The notes beneath the pieces are model-generated. The model did not search any database. It was not told the origin of the DNA and saw only the letters and a list, made by a program, of their open reading frames with translations. Positions 46,376 through 57,585 of a stretch of 64,000 nt of DNA are shown here, piece by piece. The translations under genes were made by a program, and so were the position numbers. Location: positions 6,014,001 through 6,078,000 of the forward strand of contig RQOL01000876.1 in NCBI GenBank assembly GCA_013076295.1, given 5' to 3'. This DNA is from Sanderia malayensis. Its lineage: Eukaryota; Cnidaria; Scyphozoa; Semaeostomeae; Pelagiidae. Numbering within the stretch: the stretch's first letter is position 1; the number at the start of each line of letters is the position of its first letter.

Positions 46376-46391
46376 CACGGTGGCCACCGTG
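46376..46391. other. Unit 1 perfect palindrome, candidate origin element
   Basis: CACGGTGGCCACCGTG is a perfect 16-base palindrome 44 bases beyond the Rep stop. The half-site ACGGTGGCC recurs as ATACGGTGGCC at 46151-46161, in the manner of Rep-binding iterons. Between them and the transposase stop a weak hairpin (AATTA 46033, TAATT 46051) has ATATATTAC in its loop, one base off the circular-virus nonanucleotide NANTATTAC. Origin function is inference. Confidence 0.4.
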
Positions 46392-46434
46392 GATAGCGTG
46401 AACAAAGCTTCGACCACAACACATTGTTGACATA

Positions 46435-47742
46435 TTATGCAATGAGCATCGCAAAGCAATTTGCACAGCAAGGAACCTCTTTGCATTCATCCACCTGAAG
46501 TTGATGACGTAATGCAAAATGTTTCCACCTCACATCCATCATTTCGGTTTCCCGCTCATCAATTGTCCCATTTTTTAAATATATCAGGGGTGCTTTGCTT
46601 GTGCAGAAAACTGGGGTATCTTTGATTAAGCAGATATCTTGCGAGTAGTGCGTCTTTGGAGCAGGAAAATGAACTAACTGTCCTTCCAGTAGCAGGAGCA
46701 TATCTGCCCAAGATATTATATTTCTTTCCCAGCGGAAGTCGTTCAAGAATATGACTTCTTTTTGTTCCACCCCGACCCATGCAAATGTTCCTGCAGCTGG
46801 GTTACAAAATGCGTCAAACACCTCTACGAGAGGGTTTAGCAAAAATGTCTTCCCGCAATTTGCTGGACCAGTAAGCAAGATATTCCGCCCTTTGCCCCTA
46901 CCTTTCTGCAGAAGATCCTTTACTGCCTTAGAAAAATCTGCGACATCAATGCCATTCCGCTCCAACACTTCGGTAGCACACTTTAGCCATTGCCTATCAC
47001 AAATGCAGGGCTTATCGAGGGCATTGGTTAGAATCTCCATTCTCAGCATGTTCTGTCTCTGCAAGGTCTGTTCTGCTGTTTCAGCATCCCACACAGTTGC
47101 AATAAATTCTACAATGGTCTTTGTAGACCTTTCAATGCAAAATTTGTACAAGGCGGGTTGTCCTTCTTTTCTCAGTGCATTAGCATGCTGCAGAAGGTGA
47201 ATTCTATCGCGAATGCTGTTTTTCACAATCAGTTCAGCAACCTCTAGCTTCCCCATGCGTTTTCCTTTTTTTTCCATTTTTTTGGTCACCTTCACATTTG
47301 TTGCTGCATAGGTCTTTGGCTTCACAACTACATCTGGGTGAGAATCACTGTAAAGCACATGCCTGTCTTCCTTCTTCACGTAGTTGTACGCACTATAGTA
47401 CCCGCCATGCCCAGAGAAGTTTACAGTAATACCATGGGTTTGCTGAATATGCTGTCTTACACGGCTCCAACGTGTTGGCCTGTCTAATAAAACAGCCATA
47501 TGATAATGTGGCGTGCCATCTTGATGCTCTTCTACACAGCAACACCAATGCTTAATTGAAGATGACGTCACTTCTGCAAATGCAGATGTCACTGCCTCTG
47601 CAAATCTTTTCTTATCGTACTCAGTTGTATTTGCTCTGCTCCAAGTTACTAAGTACGCCTGTCTTTTCATTTTGACAGCTAACTGTTCTGGCTCGAAATC
47701 TTCCTCGTTACTCATAATTTCATCATTATTATTGCAAGCCAT
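46435..47742 (-). CDS. Unit 1 Rep: HUH nuclease plus SF3 helicase
   Basis: 435 residues. Rolling-circle motif 1 is degenerate (AYLVTWSRAN, residues 29-38). Motif 2 is PHYHMAVLL with the metal-binding pair H79 and H81. Motif 3 is YNYVKKE with the likely nicking tyrosine Y121 and K124. A linker with basic residues (about 140-165) leads to an SF3 ATPase: Walker A GPANCGKT (292-299), Walker B EVIFLNDF (329-336) and motif C TPVFCTSK (376-383), where a Lys stands in place of the usual Asn. The C terminus is Cys-rich (ECKEVPCCANC). This is the layout of CRESS-DNA virus and plasmid Reps, which nick the origin and unwind DNA. It is intronless with an A at -3 and G at +4. The frame looks fully intact. 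Confidence 0.9.
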   Translation of the reverse strand: MACNNNDEIMSNEEDFEPEQLAVKMKRQAYLVTWSRANTTEYDKKRFAEAVTSAFAEVTSSSIKHWCCCVEEHQDGTPHYHMAVLLDRPTRWSRVRQHIQQTHGITVNFSGHGGYYSAYNYVKKEDRHVLYSDSHPDVVVKPKTYAATNVKVTKKMEKKGKRMGKLEVAELIVKNSIRDRIHLLQHANALRKEGQPALYKFCIERSTKTIVEFIATVWDAETAEQTLQRQNMLRMEILTNALDKPCICDRQWLKCATEVLERNGIDVADFSKAVKDLLQKGRGKGRNILLTGPANCGKTFLLNPLVEVFDAFCNPAAGTFAWVGVEQKEVIFLNDFRWERNIISWADMLLLLEGQLVHFPAPKTHYSQDICLIKDTPVFCTSKAPLIYLKNGTIDERETEMMDVRWKHFALRHQLQVDECKEVPCCANCFAMLIA

Positions 47743-48904
47743 CTTATCTATACGTCCACTCGTGTTACAGAGGCATCGAAACTAAAGAAATTATTATCCC
47801 TGCCAGTAAAGTCAACTCAGTTAGCAACGTGTGGATATTTACAGTGCATTGAGTGCTGGAACGGCATCAACTATCTCTTGCCGCATACTGTCGTCATTAC
47901 TTTGTGTCTATTCTCCCGCACATGCAACTTCCTGCTTAAGCCCATTTGTTAGACAGTTGGAATATATTTCATGAAAATGATAATACTAAACTTATAAACT
48001 CCATTATCCATCATATTACTGCAGAATTTCATGCAAGCAAAACATGCAGTGTTGGGCTTTGCCATGCACAGGGAAATGACCGTCAAAAGCAGGGTGTGGT
48101 CAAAAATGACGTCATTTTTTAAATATGATCATTCATAATACATCTATTATCAACAAATGTAATCCACGCTTGTTATTTGGTGATATAACTTATGTAGCTG
48201 CAAGTAAAAACAAAAATTTTCAATTCAGTAGTAAGAGACTACACGCTTTGAATACAAATCGTGCTGAAGCCTGTAATTTTTTTGAAAACCTCACGAAGTT
48301 AGACCTGTGAATCACGAATATAAAATTATTTTTGCAATTTCACCTGTATCTTTAATGAAAATGACGTCATTTGGAGCCAAAACGGTCTATTTTTATGGGT
48401 TTTGGTCATTTTTACCCTACTTTCTCATAATGATTATGTTTTAATGTTCTTAGCATCTCTGGGCTCTCATAAATTGTGATTATTTATGTTTACGGACGCC
48501 TTTCAATTGCCTGCTGTGCTATACTTTATGTTTATGAGTGAAAAGTTGAATGTGTAAAATAACATGAAATCGAGGCTGTCGCTAGTAGCTCATTTTTCTA
48601 GAGAATAGAAAGTGTCAGCTGTGGCAAACTCAAAATTTCATCTGTAATAAGCAATCCATTGAATCGTCTTTTGCTATTTTTAGTTTAAAACCCCTGAGAT
48701 GCTTCAAAAGCTATAGAAATAGCGTGAAAATTATCTATTGTCCAGTCCGAGGTCACTAGAGAACGACAAACAATAGCAAGAACAATATCAGTGACGTAGT
48801 GCCGAATCTAGTTGTTTACAGCTACAATAACTGTTAAATGTCGGGTCACAGCACAGGTTTAGTAGATATTAAGATCCAGTGAGAGACGCACTTCTAATTT
48901 CGTA
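47743..48904. promoter_or_regulatory. Divergent promoter region spanning junction 1-2
   Basis: About 1.16 kb between the Rep and transposase starts, containing the unit junction at 48238-48240. Two perfect ATGACGTCAT (CRE/ATF-type) palindromes flank the junction, at 48106 and about 48361. Both genes must be driven from here if transcribed from the integrated or circular form. No clear TATA box was identified. Confidence 0.45.
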
Positions 48905-50011
48905 ATGGCCTTTAAGAAGAAGATATGTTCCAAAACACGAGCTCTAGCCTATTTAATGGTTGCCCAACAAGGTAAAAGCTTTCGAGAAGTATCAAGGATT
49001 CTGAAAATTTCACATTCATCTGTTTATCGATGCTATACCGAAGGAATAGATTCTACTCAAAGAACAAAGAAGCAAGGAAATGAGAAAAAGAAGCGTGGAC
49101 GGCCAAGAATTTTGTCAGAGCGACAAGTCTCGTACTTTTTACGAACATTTCATGCATTGCGTGCTGATGGTCGAAATCCAACAGTAAAGGAAATAATGAA
49201 TGAAGCTGGTGTTACGGATGGCAGCTACAGAACATATGTCCGTATACTTAATGATGCCGGGTATCGTAAGTTGCAGCCAAGAAAGAAGGGCTTGTTGTCT
49301 GTCAAAGATAAAGTCAGCCGCAAAAGGTTCGCTAGGCAAGCATTAAAGCAACACGAGGATAGTTTCTGGACAAAAGAAGTGGCGTTCTACTTAGATGGCG
49401 TATCATTTATACACAAATATAACCCATTTCAAGAAGCCTCAAAACCAAAAGGACGCATTTACAGAAAGCGAAGTGAAGGTCTGAGATACACAACAAGTGG
49501 CTCAAAGAATCTCGCCGGTGGCAGAAGATTTCATGTTCTTGTCGCTGTATCATACAATTCAGGCGTGATTATGGTGGAACCATATGAAAAAATGACTGGA
49601 CAGTTCTTTGCAGACTTTGTTAGAAGCAAGCTTCCGCGTGCATTTATTGGAGCACGTGTTCAGTGCAGAAAAAGCAGAATGGCAAAGTTCTTCGTCATGG
49701 ACAATGAGCCATGTCAGACTAGTAAGCTTGCCATGGATGCATTACACGATATCGGTGCAACGTTATTGAGGATACCAGCAAGGTCACCAGACCTCAATCC
49801 AATTGAAAACGTTTTTCATAATGTTAAGCGTGCATTACAGAACCAAGCATTGGCTAAGAAATTAACAAGAGAATCATATGAGGAGTTTTCAAGAAGAGTG
49901 TTGGATACACTATGGAACTTTGACAAAGACGTTATACAGAGAACAATAGATAACATGCCTCAGCGTATGAAGTTAATTGTTGCTACTAAGGGTGACAGAA
50001 CAAAATACTGA
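48905..50011 (+). CDS. Unit 2 Tc1/IS630-type DD34E transposase
   Basis: 368 residues. The N terminus has a paired-like helix-turn-helix (about 12-45, SFREVSRILKISHSSVYRCY), the hinge RGRPR (64-68) and a second helix-turn-helix (70-125). The DDE core has D164 (FYLDGVSF), D266 (FFVMDNEPCQ) and E301 (RSPDLNPIENVF), with 34 residues between the last two, the Tc1-type spacing. The second motif lacks the His usual in DNAPxH. Length and order match Tc1 transposases (about 340). It would cut and join DNA at TA targets, yet the unit has no recognisable TIRs for it. ATG has G at -3 and +4. It is fully open and identical in units 2-4 as translated. Confidence 0.93.
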   Translation: MAFKKKICSKTRALAYLMVAQQGKSFREVSRILKISHSSVYRCYTEGIDSTQRTKKQGNEKKKRGRPRILSERQVSYFLRTFHALRADGRNPTVKEIMNEAGVTDGSYRTYVRILNDAGYRKLQPRKKGLLSVKDKVSRKRFARQALKQHEDSFWTKEVAFYLDGVSFIHKYNPFQEASKPKGRIYRKRSEGLRYTTSGSKNLAGGRRFHVLVAVSYNSGVIMVEPYEKMTGQFFADFVRSKLPRAFIGARVQCRKSRMAKFFVMDNEPCQTSKLAMDALHDIGATLLRIPARSPDLNPIENVFHNVKRALQNQALAKKLTRESYEEFSRRVLDTLWNFDKDVIQRTIDNMPQRMKLIVATKGDRTKY

Positions 50012-50713
50012 AAATATACTAGAGCTTTTGTCTATTTATTATTTTATCTCTCATTTTGTCGTTTCAAGTTGATATTTTGCGATGTGACATTTTTAACCTA
50101 ATTGTATTTCTCTTCGTCAAGTGTATTCTGCTATGCTCTCTGCGCATTATTGCACGGTATTTCATGAACTGCTTGGATTTGAAATCTCATCGGAGTTTAT
50201 GTTTACATACTGACAATTGTGTATAAACCATTAGCAAAAAGCAATGTGGTGCTCATGAAGGCCTAATTTCTCATTTCTAGAAATTTCCTATGACATGACA
50301 AATAAGAGAAACAACGATATCCACGGTTACCACGACGGCGGCCATTTACAAAGCGGATATTTAGCAGTACAATTAAGCAATATATTACTAATTTTGAGGT
50401 AAGATTCTCATCTTTATGCATCTGTTGTTTTTATGGCATGTCTTTAAAAAGTATTTTTCAATTATCTCCCATTATTCATGCAAAACGTATACGGTGGCCA
50501 GTCATTTCTAAATGAAATTTGATATCTTCGTTTCTATTCTTTATTATTTACTGGCAACCGTACAAAAAACCCTCATAAGTGAAGTTTTAATGCGAGCAGA
50601 CAAAAAATAGACAACACATGTGATTTATAACGATTGAAAATGTTATGCTATATCTAAATATGTGAGTATATATATTGAAAATTATATCAAACACAAAATT
50701 ACTAAAAATGTTT

Positions 50714-50729
50714 CACGGTGGCCACCGTG
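50714..50729. other. Unit 2 origin-like palindrome
   Basis: Same 16-base palindrome as unit 1; the related ATACGGTGGCC lies at 50489-50499. Confidence 0.4.
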
Positions 50730-50772
50730 GATAGCGTGAACAAAGCTTCGACCACAACACATTGTTGACATA

Positions 50773-52080
50773 TTATGCAATGAGCATCGCAAAGCAATTT
50801 GCACAGCAAGGAACCTCTTTGCATTCATCCACCTGAAGTTGATGACGTAATGCAAAATGTTTCCACCTCACATCCATCATTTCGGTTTCCCGCTCATCAA
50901 TTGTCCCATTTTTTAAATATATCAGGGGTGCTTTGCTTGTGCAGAAAACTGGGGTATCTTTGATTAAGCAGATATCTTGCGAGTAGTGCGTCTTTGGAGC
51001 AGGAAAATGAACTAACTGTCCTTCCAGTAGCAGGAGCATATCTGCCCAAGATATTATATTTCTTTCCCAGCGGAAGTCGTTCAAGAATATGACTTCTTTT
51101 TGTTCCACCCCGACCCATGCAAATGTTCCTGCAGCTGGGTTACAAAATGCGTCAAACACCTCTACGAGAGGGTTTAGCAAAAATGTCTTCCCGCAATTTG
51201 CTGGACCAGTAAGCAAGATATTCCGCCCTTTGCCCCTACCTTTCTGCAGAAGATCCTTTACTGCCTTAGAAAAATCTGCGACATCAATGCCATTCCGCTC
51301 CAACACTTCGGTAGCACACTTTAGCCATTGCCTATCACAAATGCAGGGCTTATCGAGGGCATTGGTTAGAATCTCCATTCTCAGCATGTTCTGTCTCTGC
51401 AAGGTCTGTTCTGCTGTTTCAGCATCCCACACAGTTGCAATAAATTCTACAATGGTCTTTGTAGACCTTTCAATGCAAAATTTGTACAAGGCGGGTTGTC
51501 CTTCTTTTCTCAGTGCATTAGCATGCTGCAGAAGGTGAATTCTATCGCGAATGCTGTTTTTCACAATCAGTTCAGCAACCTCTAGCTTCCCCATGCGTTT
51601 TCCTTTTTTTTCCATTTTTTTGGTCACCTTCACATTTGTTGCTGCATAGGTCTTTGGCTTCACAACTACATCTGGGTGAGAATCACTGTAAAGCACATGC
51701 CTGTCTTCCTTCTTCACGTAGTTGTACGCACTATAGTACCCGCCATGCCCAGAGAAGTTTACAGTAATACCATGGGTTTGCTGAATATGCTGTCTTACAC
51801 GGCTCCAACGTGTTGGCCTGTCTAATAAAACAGCCATATGATAATGTGGCGTGCCATCTTGATGCTCTTCTACACAGCAACACCAATGCTTAATTGAAGA
51901 TGACGTCACTTCTGCAAATGCAGATGTCACTGCCTCTGCAAATCTTTTCTTATCGTACTCAGTTGTATTTGCTCTGCTCCAAGTTACTAAGTACGCCTGT
52001 CTTTTCATTTTGACAGCTAACTGTTCTGGCTCGAAATCTTCCTCGTTACTCATAATTTCATCATTATTATTGCAAGCCAT
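50773..52080 (-). CDS. Unit 2 Rep (HUH + SF3)
   Basis: Intact and identical in translation to the unit 1 protein. It converges with the unit 2 transposase and is separated from it by 761 bases. Confidence 0.92.
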   Translation of the reverse strand: MACNNNDEIMSNEEDFEPEQLAVKMKRQAYLVTWSRANTTEYDKKRFAEAVTSAFAEVTSSSIKHWCCCVEEHQDGTPHYHMAVLLDRPTRWSRVRQHIQQTHGITVNFSGHGGYYSAYNYVKKEDRHVLYSDSHPDVVVKPKTYAATNVKVTKKMEKKGKRMGKLEVAELIVKNSIRDRIHLLQHANALRKEGQPALYKFCIERSTKTIVEFIATVWDAETAEQTLQRQNMLRMEILTNALDKPCICDRQWLKCATEVLERNGIDVADFSKAVKDLLQKGRGKGRNILLTGPANCGKTFLLNPLVEVFDAFCNPAAGTFAWVGVEQKEVIFLNDFRWERNIISWADMLLLLEGQLVHFPAPKTHYSQDICLIKDTPVFCTSKAPLIYLKNGTIDERETEMMDVRWKHFALRHQLQVDECKEVPCCANCFAMLIA

Positions 52081-53243
52081 CTTATCTATACGTCCACTCG
52101 TGTTACAGAGGCATCGAAACTAAAGAAATTATTATCCCTGCCAGTAAAGTCAACTCAGTTAGCAACGTGTGGATATTTACAGTGCATTGAGTGCTGGAAC
52201 GGCATCAACTATCTCTTGCCGCATACTGTCGTCATTACTTTGTGTCTATTCTCCCGCACATGCAACTTCCTGCTTAAGCCCATTTGTTAGACAGTTGGAA
52301 TATATTTCATGAAAATGATAATACTAAACTTATAAACTCCATTATCCATCATATTACTGCAGAATTTCATGCAAGCAAAACATGCAGTGTTGGGCTTTGC
52401 CATGCACAGGGAAATGACCGTCAAAAGCAGGGTGTGGTCAAAAATGACGTCATTTTTTAAATATGATCATTCATAATACATCTATTATCAACAAATGTAA
52501 TCCACGCTTGTTATTTGGTGATATAACTTATGTAGCTGCAAGTAAAAACAAAAATTTTCAATTCAGTAGTAAGAGTCTGACACGCTTTGAATACAAATCG
52601 TGCTGAAGCCTGTAATTTTTTTGAAAACCTCACGAAGTTAGACCTGTGAATCACGAATATAAAATTATTTTTGCAATTTCACCTGTATCTTTAATGAAAA
52701 TGACGTCATTTGGAGCCAAAACGGTCTATTTTTATGGGTTTTGGTCATTTTTACCCTACTTTCTCATAATGATTATGTTTTAATGTTCTTAGCATCTCTG
52801 GGCTCTCATAAATTGTGATTATTTATGTTTACGGACGCCTTTCAATTGCCTGCTGTGCTATACTTTATGTTTATGAGTGAAAAGTTGAATGTGTAAAATA
52901 ACATGAAATCGAGGCTGTCGCTAGTAGCTCATTTTTCTAGAGAATAGAAAGTGTCAGCTGTGGCAAACTCAAAATTTCATCTGTAATAAGCAATCCATTG
53001 AATCGTCTTTTGCTATTTTTAGTTTAAAACCCCTGAGATGCTTCAAAAGCTATAGAAATAGCGTGAAAATTATCTATTGTCCAGTCCGAGGTCACTAGAG
53101 AACGACAAACAATAGCAAGAACAATATCAGTGATGTAGTGCCGAATCTAGTTGTTTACAGCTACAATAACTGTTAAATGTCGGGTCACAGCACAGGTTTA
53201 GTAGATATTAAGATCCAGTGAGAGACGCACTTCTAATTTCGTA
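52081..53243. promoter_or_regulatory. Divergent promoter region spanning junction 2-3
   Basis: Filler TCTG at 52576-52579. It differs from the previous region at the C/T site near 53131 (GATGTAG here and in unit 1, GACGTAG in units 2 and 4). Confidence 0.45.
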
Positions 53244-54350
53244 ATGGCCTTTAAGAAGAAGATATGTTCCAAAACACGAGCTCTAGCCTATTTAATGGTT
53301 GCCCAACAAGGTAAAAGCTTTCGAGAAGTATCAAGGATTCTGAAAATTTCACATTCATCTGTTTATCGATGCTATACCGAAGGAATAGATTCTACTCAAA
53401 GAACAAAGAAGCAAGGAAATGAGAAAAAGAAGCGTGGACGGCCAAGAATTTTGTCAGAGCGACAAGTCTCGTACTTTTTACGAACATTTCATGCATTGCG
53501 TGCTGATGGTCGAAATCCAACAGTAAAGGAAATAATGAATGAAGCTGGTGTTACGGATGGCAGCTACAGAACATATGTCCGTATACTTAATGATGCCGGG
53601 TATCGTAAGTTGCAGCCAAGAAAGAAGGGCTTGTTGTCTGTCAAAGATAAAGTCAGCCGCAAAAGGTTCGCTAGGCAAGCATTAAAGCAACACGAGGATA
53701 GTTTCTGGACAAAAGAAGTGGCGTTCTACTTAGATGGCGTATCATTTATACACAAATATAACCCATTTCAAGAAGCCTCAAAACCAAAAGGACGCATTTA
53801 CAGAAAGCGAAGTGAAGGTCTGAGATACACAACAAGTGGCTCAAAGAATCTCGCCGGTGGCAGAAGATTTCATGTTCTTGTCGCTGTATCATACAATTCA
53901 GGCGTGATTATGGTGGAACCATATGAAAAAATGACTGGACAGTTCTTTGCAGACTTTGTTAGAAGCAAGCTTCCGCGTGCATTTATTGGAGCACGTGTTC
54001 AGTGCAGAAAAAGCAGAATGGCAAAGTTCTTCGTCATGGACAATGAGCCATGTCAGACTAGTAAGCTTGCCATGGATGCATTACACGATATCGGTGCAAC
54101 GTTATTGAGGATACCAGCAAGGTCACCAGACCTCAATCCAATTGAAAACGTTTTTCATAATGTTAAGCGTGCATTACAGAACCAAGCATTGGCTAAGAAA
54201 TTAACAAGAGAATCATATGAGGAGTTTTCAAGAAGAGTGTTGGATACACTATGGAACTTTGACAAAGACGTTATACAGAGAACAATAGATAACATGCCTC
54301 AGCGTATGAAGTTAATTGTTGCTACTAAGGGTGACAGAACAAAATACTGA
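53244..54350 (+). CDS. Unit 3 DD34E transposase
   Basis: Intact 368-residue frame, translation identical to unit 2. Confidence 0.92.
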   Translation: MAFKKKICSKTRALAYLMVAQQGKSFREVSRILKISHSSVYRCYTEGIDSTQRTKKQGNEKKKRGRPRILSERQVSYFLRTFHALRADGRNPTVKEIMNEAGVTDGSYRTYVRILNDAGYRKLQPRKKGLLSVKDKVSRKRFARQALKQHEDSFWTKEVAFYLDGVSFIHKYNPFQEASKPKGRIYRKRSEGLRYTTSGSKNLAGGRRFHVLVAVSYNSGVIMVEPYEKMTGQFFADFVRSKLPRAFIGARVQCRKSRMAKFFVMDNEPCQTSKLAMDALHDIGATLLRIPARSPDLNPIENVFHNVKRALQNQALAKKLTRESYEEFSRRVLDTLWNFDKDVIQRTIDNMPQRMKLIVATKGDRTKY

Positions 54351-55052
54351 AAATATACTAGAGCTTTTGTCTATTTATTATTTTATCTCTCATTTTGTCG
54401 TTTCAAGTTGATATTTTGCGATGTGACATTTTTAACCTAATTGTATTTCTCTTCGTCAAGTGTATTCTGCTATGCTCTCTGCGCATTATTGCACGGTATT
54501 TCATGAACTGCTTGGATTTGAAATCTCATCGGAGTTTATGTTTACATACTGACAATTGTGTATAAACCATTAGCAAAAAGCAATGTGGTGCTCATGAAGG
54601 CCTAATTTCTCATTTCTAGAAATTTCCTATGACATGACAAATAAGAGAAACAACGATATCCACGGTTACCACGACGGCGGCCATTTACAAAGCGGATATT
54701 TAGCAGTACAATTAAGCAATATATTACTAATTTTGAGGTAAGATTCTCATCTTTATGCATCTGTTGTTTTTATGGCATGTCTTTAAAAAGTATTTTTCAA
54801 TTATCTCCCATTATTCATGCAAAACGTATACGGTGGCCAGTCATTTCTAAATGAAATTTGATATCTTCGTTTCTATTCTTTATTATTTACTGGCAACCGT
54901 ACAAAAAACCCTCATAAGTGAAGTTTTAATGCGAGCAGACAAAAAATAGACAACACATGTGATTTATAACGATTGAAAATGTTATGCTATATCTAAATAT
55001 GTGAGTATATATATTGAAAATTATATCAAACACAAAATTACTAAAAATGTTT

Positions 55053-55068
55053 CACGGTGGCCACCGTG
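55053..55068. other. Unit 3 origin-like palindrome
   Basis: Same palindrome; related motif at 54828-54838. Confidence 0.4.
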
Positions 55069-55111
55069 GATAGCGTGAACAAAGCTTCGACCACAACACA
55101 TTGTTGACATA

Positions 55112-56419
55112 TTATGCAATGAGCATCGCAAAGCAATTTGCACAGCAAGGAACCTCTTTGCATTCATCCACCTGAAGTTGATGACGTAATGCAAAATGTT
55201 TCCACCTCACATCCATCATTTCGGTTTCCCGCTCATCAATTGTCCCATTTTTTAAATATATCAGGGGTGCTTTGCTTGTGCAGAAAACTGGGGTATCTTT
55301 GATTAAGCAGATATCTTGCGAGTAGTGCGTCTTTGGAGCAGGAAAATGAACTAACTGTCCTTCCAGTAGCAGGAGCATATCTGCCCAAGATATTATATTT
55401 CTTTCCCAGCGGAAGTCGTTCAAGAATATGACTTCTTTTTGTTCCACCCCGACCCATGCAAATGTTCCTGCAGCTGGGTTACAAAATGCGTCAAACACCT
55501 CTACGAGAGGGTTTAGCAAAAATGTCTTCCCGCAATTTGCTGGACCAGTAAGCAAGATATTCCGCCCTTTGCCCCTACCTTTCTGCAGAAGATCCTTTAC
55601 TGCCTTAGAAAAATCTGCGACATCAATGCCATTCCGCTCCAACACTTCGGTAGCACACTTTAGCCATTGCCTATCACAAATGCAGGGCTTATCGAGGGCA
55701 TTGGTTAGAATCTCCATTCTCAGCATGTTCTGTCTCTGCAAGGTCTGTTCTGCTGTTTCAGCATCCCACACAGTTGCAATAAATTCTACAATGGTCTTTG
55801 TAGACCTTTCAATGCAAAATTTGTACAAGGCGGGTTGTCCTTCTTTTCTCAGTGCATTAGCATGCTGCAGAAGGTGAATTCTATCGCGAATGCTGTTTTT
55901 CACAATCAGTTCAGCAACCTCTAGCTTCCCCATGCGTTTTCCTTTTTTTTCCATTTTTTTGGTCACCTTCACATTTGTTGCTGCATAGGTCTTTGGCTTC
56001 ACAACTACATCTGGGTGAGAATCACTGTAAAGCACATGCCTGTCTTCCTTCTTCACGTAGTTGTACGCACTATAGTACCCGCCATGCCCAGAGAAGTTTA
56101 CAGTAATACCATGGGTTTGCTGAATATGCTGTCTTACACGGCTCCAACGTGTTGGCCTGTCTAATAAAACAGCCATATGATAATGTGGCGTGCCATCTTG
56201 ATGCTCTTCTACACAGCAACACCAATGCTTAATTGAAGATGACGTCACTTCTGCAAATGCAGATGTCACTGCCTCTGCAAATCTTTTCTTATCGTACTCA
56301 GTTGTATTTGCTCTGCTCCAAGTTACTAAGTACGCCTGTCTTTTCATTTTGACAGCTAACTGTTCTGGCTCGAAATCTTCCTCGTTACTCATAATTTCAT
56401 CATTATTATTGCAAGCCAT
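55112..56419 (-). CDS. Unit 3 Rep (HUH + SF3)
   Basis: Intact 435-residue frame, translation identical to units 1 and 2. Confidence 0.92.
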   Translation of the reverse strand: MACNNNDEIMSNEEDFEPEQLAVKMKRQAYLVTWSRANTTEYDKKRFAEAVTSAFAEVTSSSIKHWCCCVEEHQDGTPHYHMAVLLDRPTRWSRVRQHIQQTHGITVNFSGHGGYYSAYNYVKKEDRHVLYSDSHPDVVVKPKTYAATNVKVTKKMEKKGKRMGKLEVAELIVKNSIRDRIHLLQHANALRKEGQPALYKFCIERSTKTIVEFIATVWDAETAEQTLQRQNMLRMEILTNALDKPCICDRQWLKCATEVLERNGIDVADFSKAVKDLLQKGRGKGRNILLTGPANCGKTFLLNPLVEVFDAFCNPAAGTFAWVGVEQKEVIFLNDFRWERNIISWADMLLLLEGQLVHFPAPKTHYSQDICLIKDTPVFCTSKAPLIYLKNGTIDERETEMMDVRWKHFALRHQLQVDECKEVPCCANCFAMLIA

Positions 56420-57585
56420 CTTATCTATACGTCCACTCGTGTTACAGAGGCATCGAAACTAAAGAAATTATTATCCCTGCCAGTAAAGTCAACTCAGTTA
56501 GCAACGTGTGGATATTTACAGTGCATTGAGTGCTGGAACGGCATCAACTATCTCTTGCCGCATACTGTCGTCATTACTTTGTGTCTATTCTCCCGCACAT
56601 GCAACTTCCTGCTTAAGCCCATTTGTTAGACAGTTGGAATATATTTCATGAAAATGATAATACTAAACTTATAAACTCCATTATCCATCATATTACTGCA
56701 GAATTTCATGCAAGCAAAACATGCAGTGTTGGGCTTTGCCATGCACAGGGAAATGACCGTCAAAAGCAGGGTGTGGTCAAAAATGACGTCATTTTTTAAA
56801 TATGATCATTCATAATACATCTATTATCAACAAATGTAATCCACGCTTGTTATTTGGTGATATAACTTATGTAGCTGCAAGTAAAAACAAAAATTTTCAA
56901 TTCAGTAGTAAGAGACATCTGACACGCTTTGAATACAAATCGTGCTGAAGCCTGTAATTTTTTTGAAAACCTCACGAAGTTAGACCTGTGAATCACGAAT
57001 ATAAAATTATTTTTGCAATTTCACCTGTATCTTTAATGAAAATGACGTCATTTGGAGCCAAAACGGTCTATTTTTATGGGTTTTGGTCATTTTTACCCTA
57101 CTTTCTCATAATGATTATGTTTTAATGTTCTTAGCATCTCTGGGCTCTCATAAATTGTGATTATTTATGTTTACGGACGCCTTTCAATTGCCTGCTGTGC
57201 TATACTTTATGTTTATGAGTGAAAAGTTGAATGTGTAAAATAACATGAAATCGAGGCTGTCGCTAGTAGCTCATTTTTCTAGAGAATAGAAAGTGTCAGC
57301 TGTGGCAAACTCAAAATTTCATCTGTAATAAGCAATCCATTGAATCGTCTTTTGCTATTTTTAGTTTAAAACCCCTGAGATGCTTCAAAAGCTATAGAAA
57401 TAGCGTGAAAATTATCTATTGTCCAGTCCGAGGTCACTAGAGAACGACAAACAATAGCAAGAACAATATCAGTGACGTAGTGCCGAATCTAGTTGTTTAC
57501 AGCTACAATAACTGTTAAATGTCGGGTCACAGCACAGGTTTAGTAGATATTAAGATCCAGTGAGAGACGCACTTCTAATTTCGTA
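56420..57585. promoter_or_regulatory. Divergent promoter region spanning junction 3-4
   Basis: Longest filler, ACATCTG, at 56915-56921; the rest matches the other divergent regions. Confidence 0.45.

Noticed and set aside
46751..47200. 149-residue plus-strand ORF opposite Rep, present in all four units
   Set aside because: It lies wholly antisense to the conserved helicase region and repeats only because the units are identical. No recognisable domain; a shadow frame.
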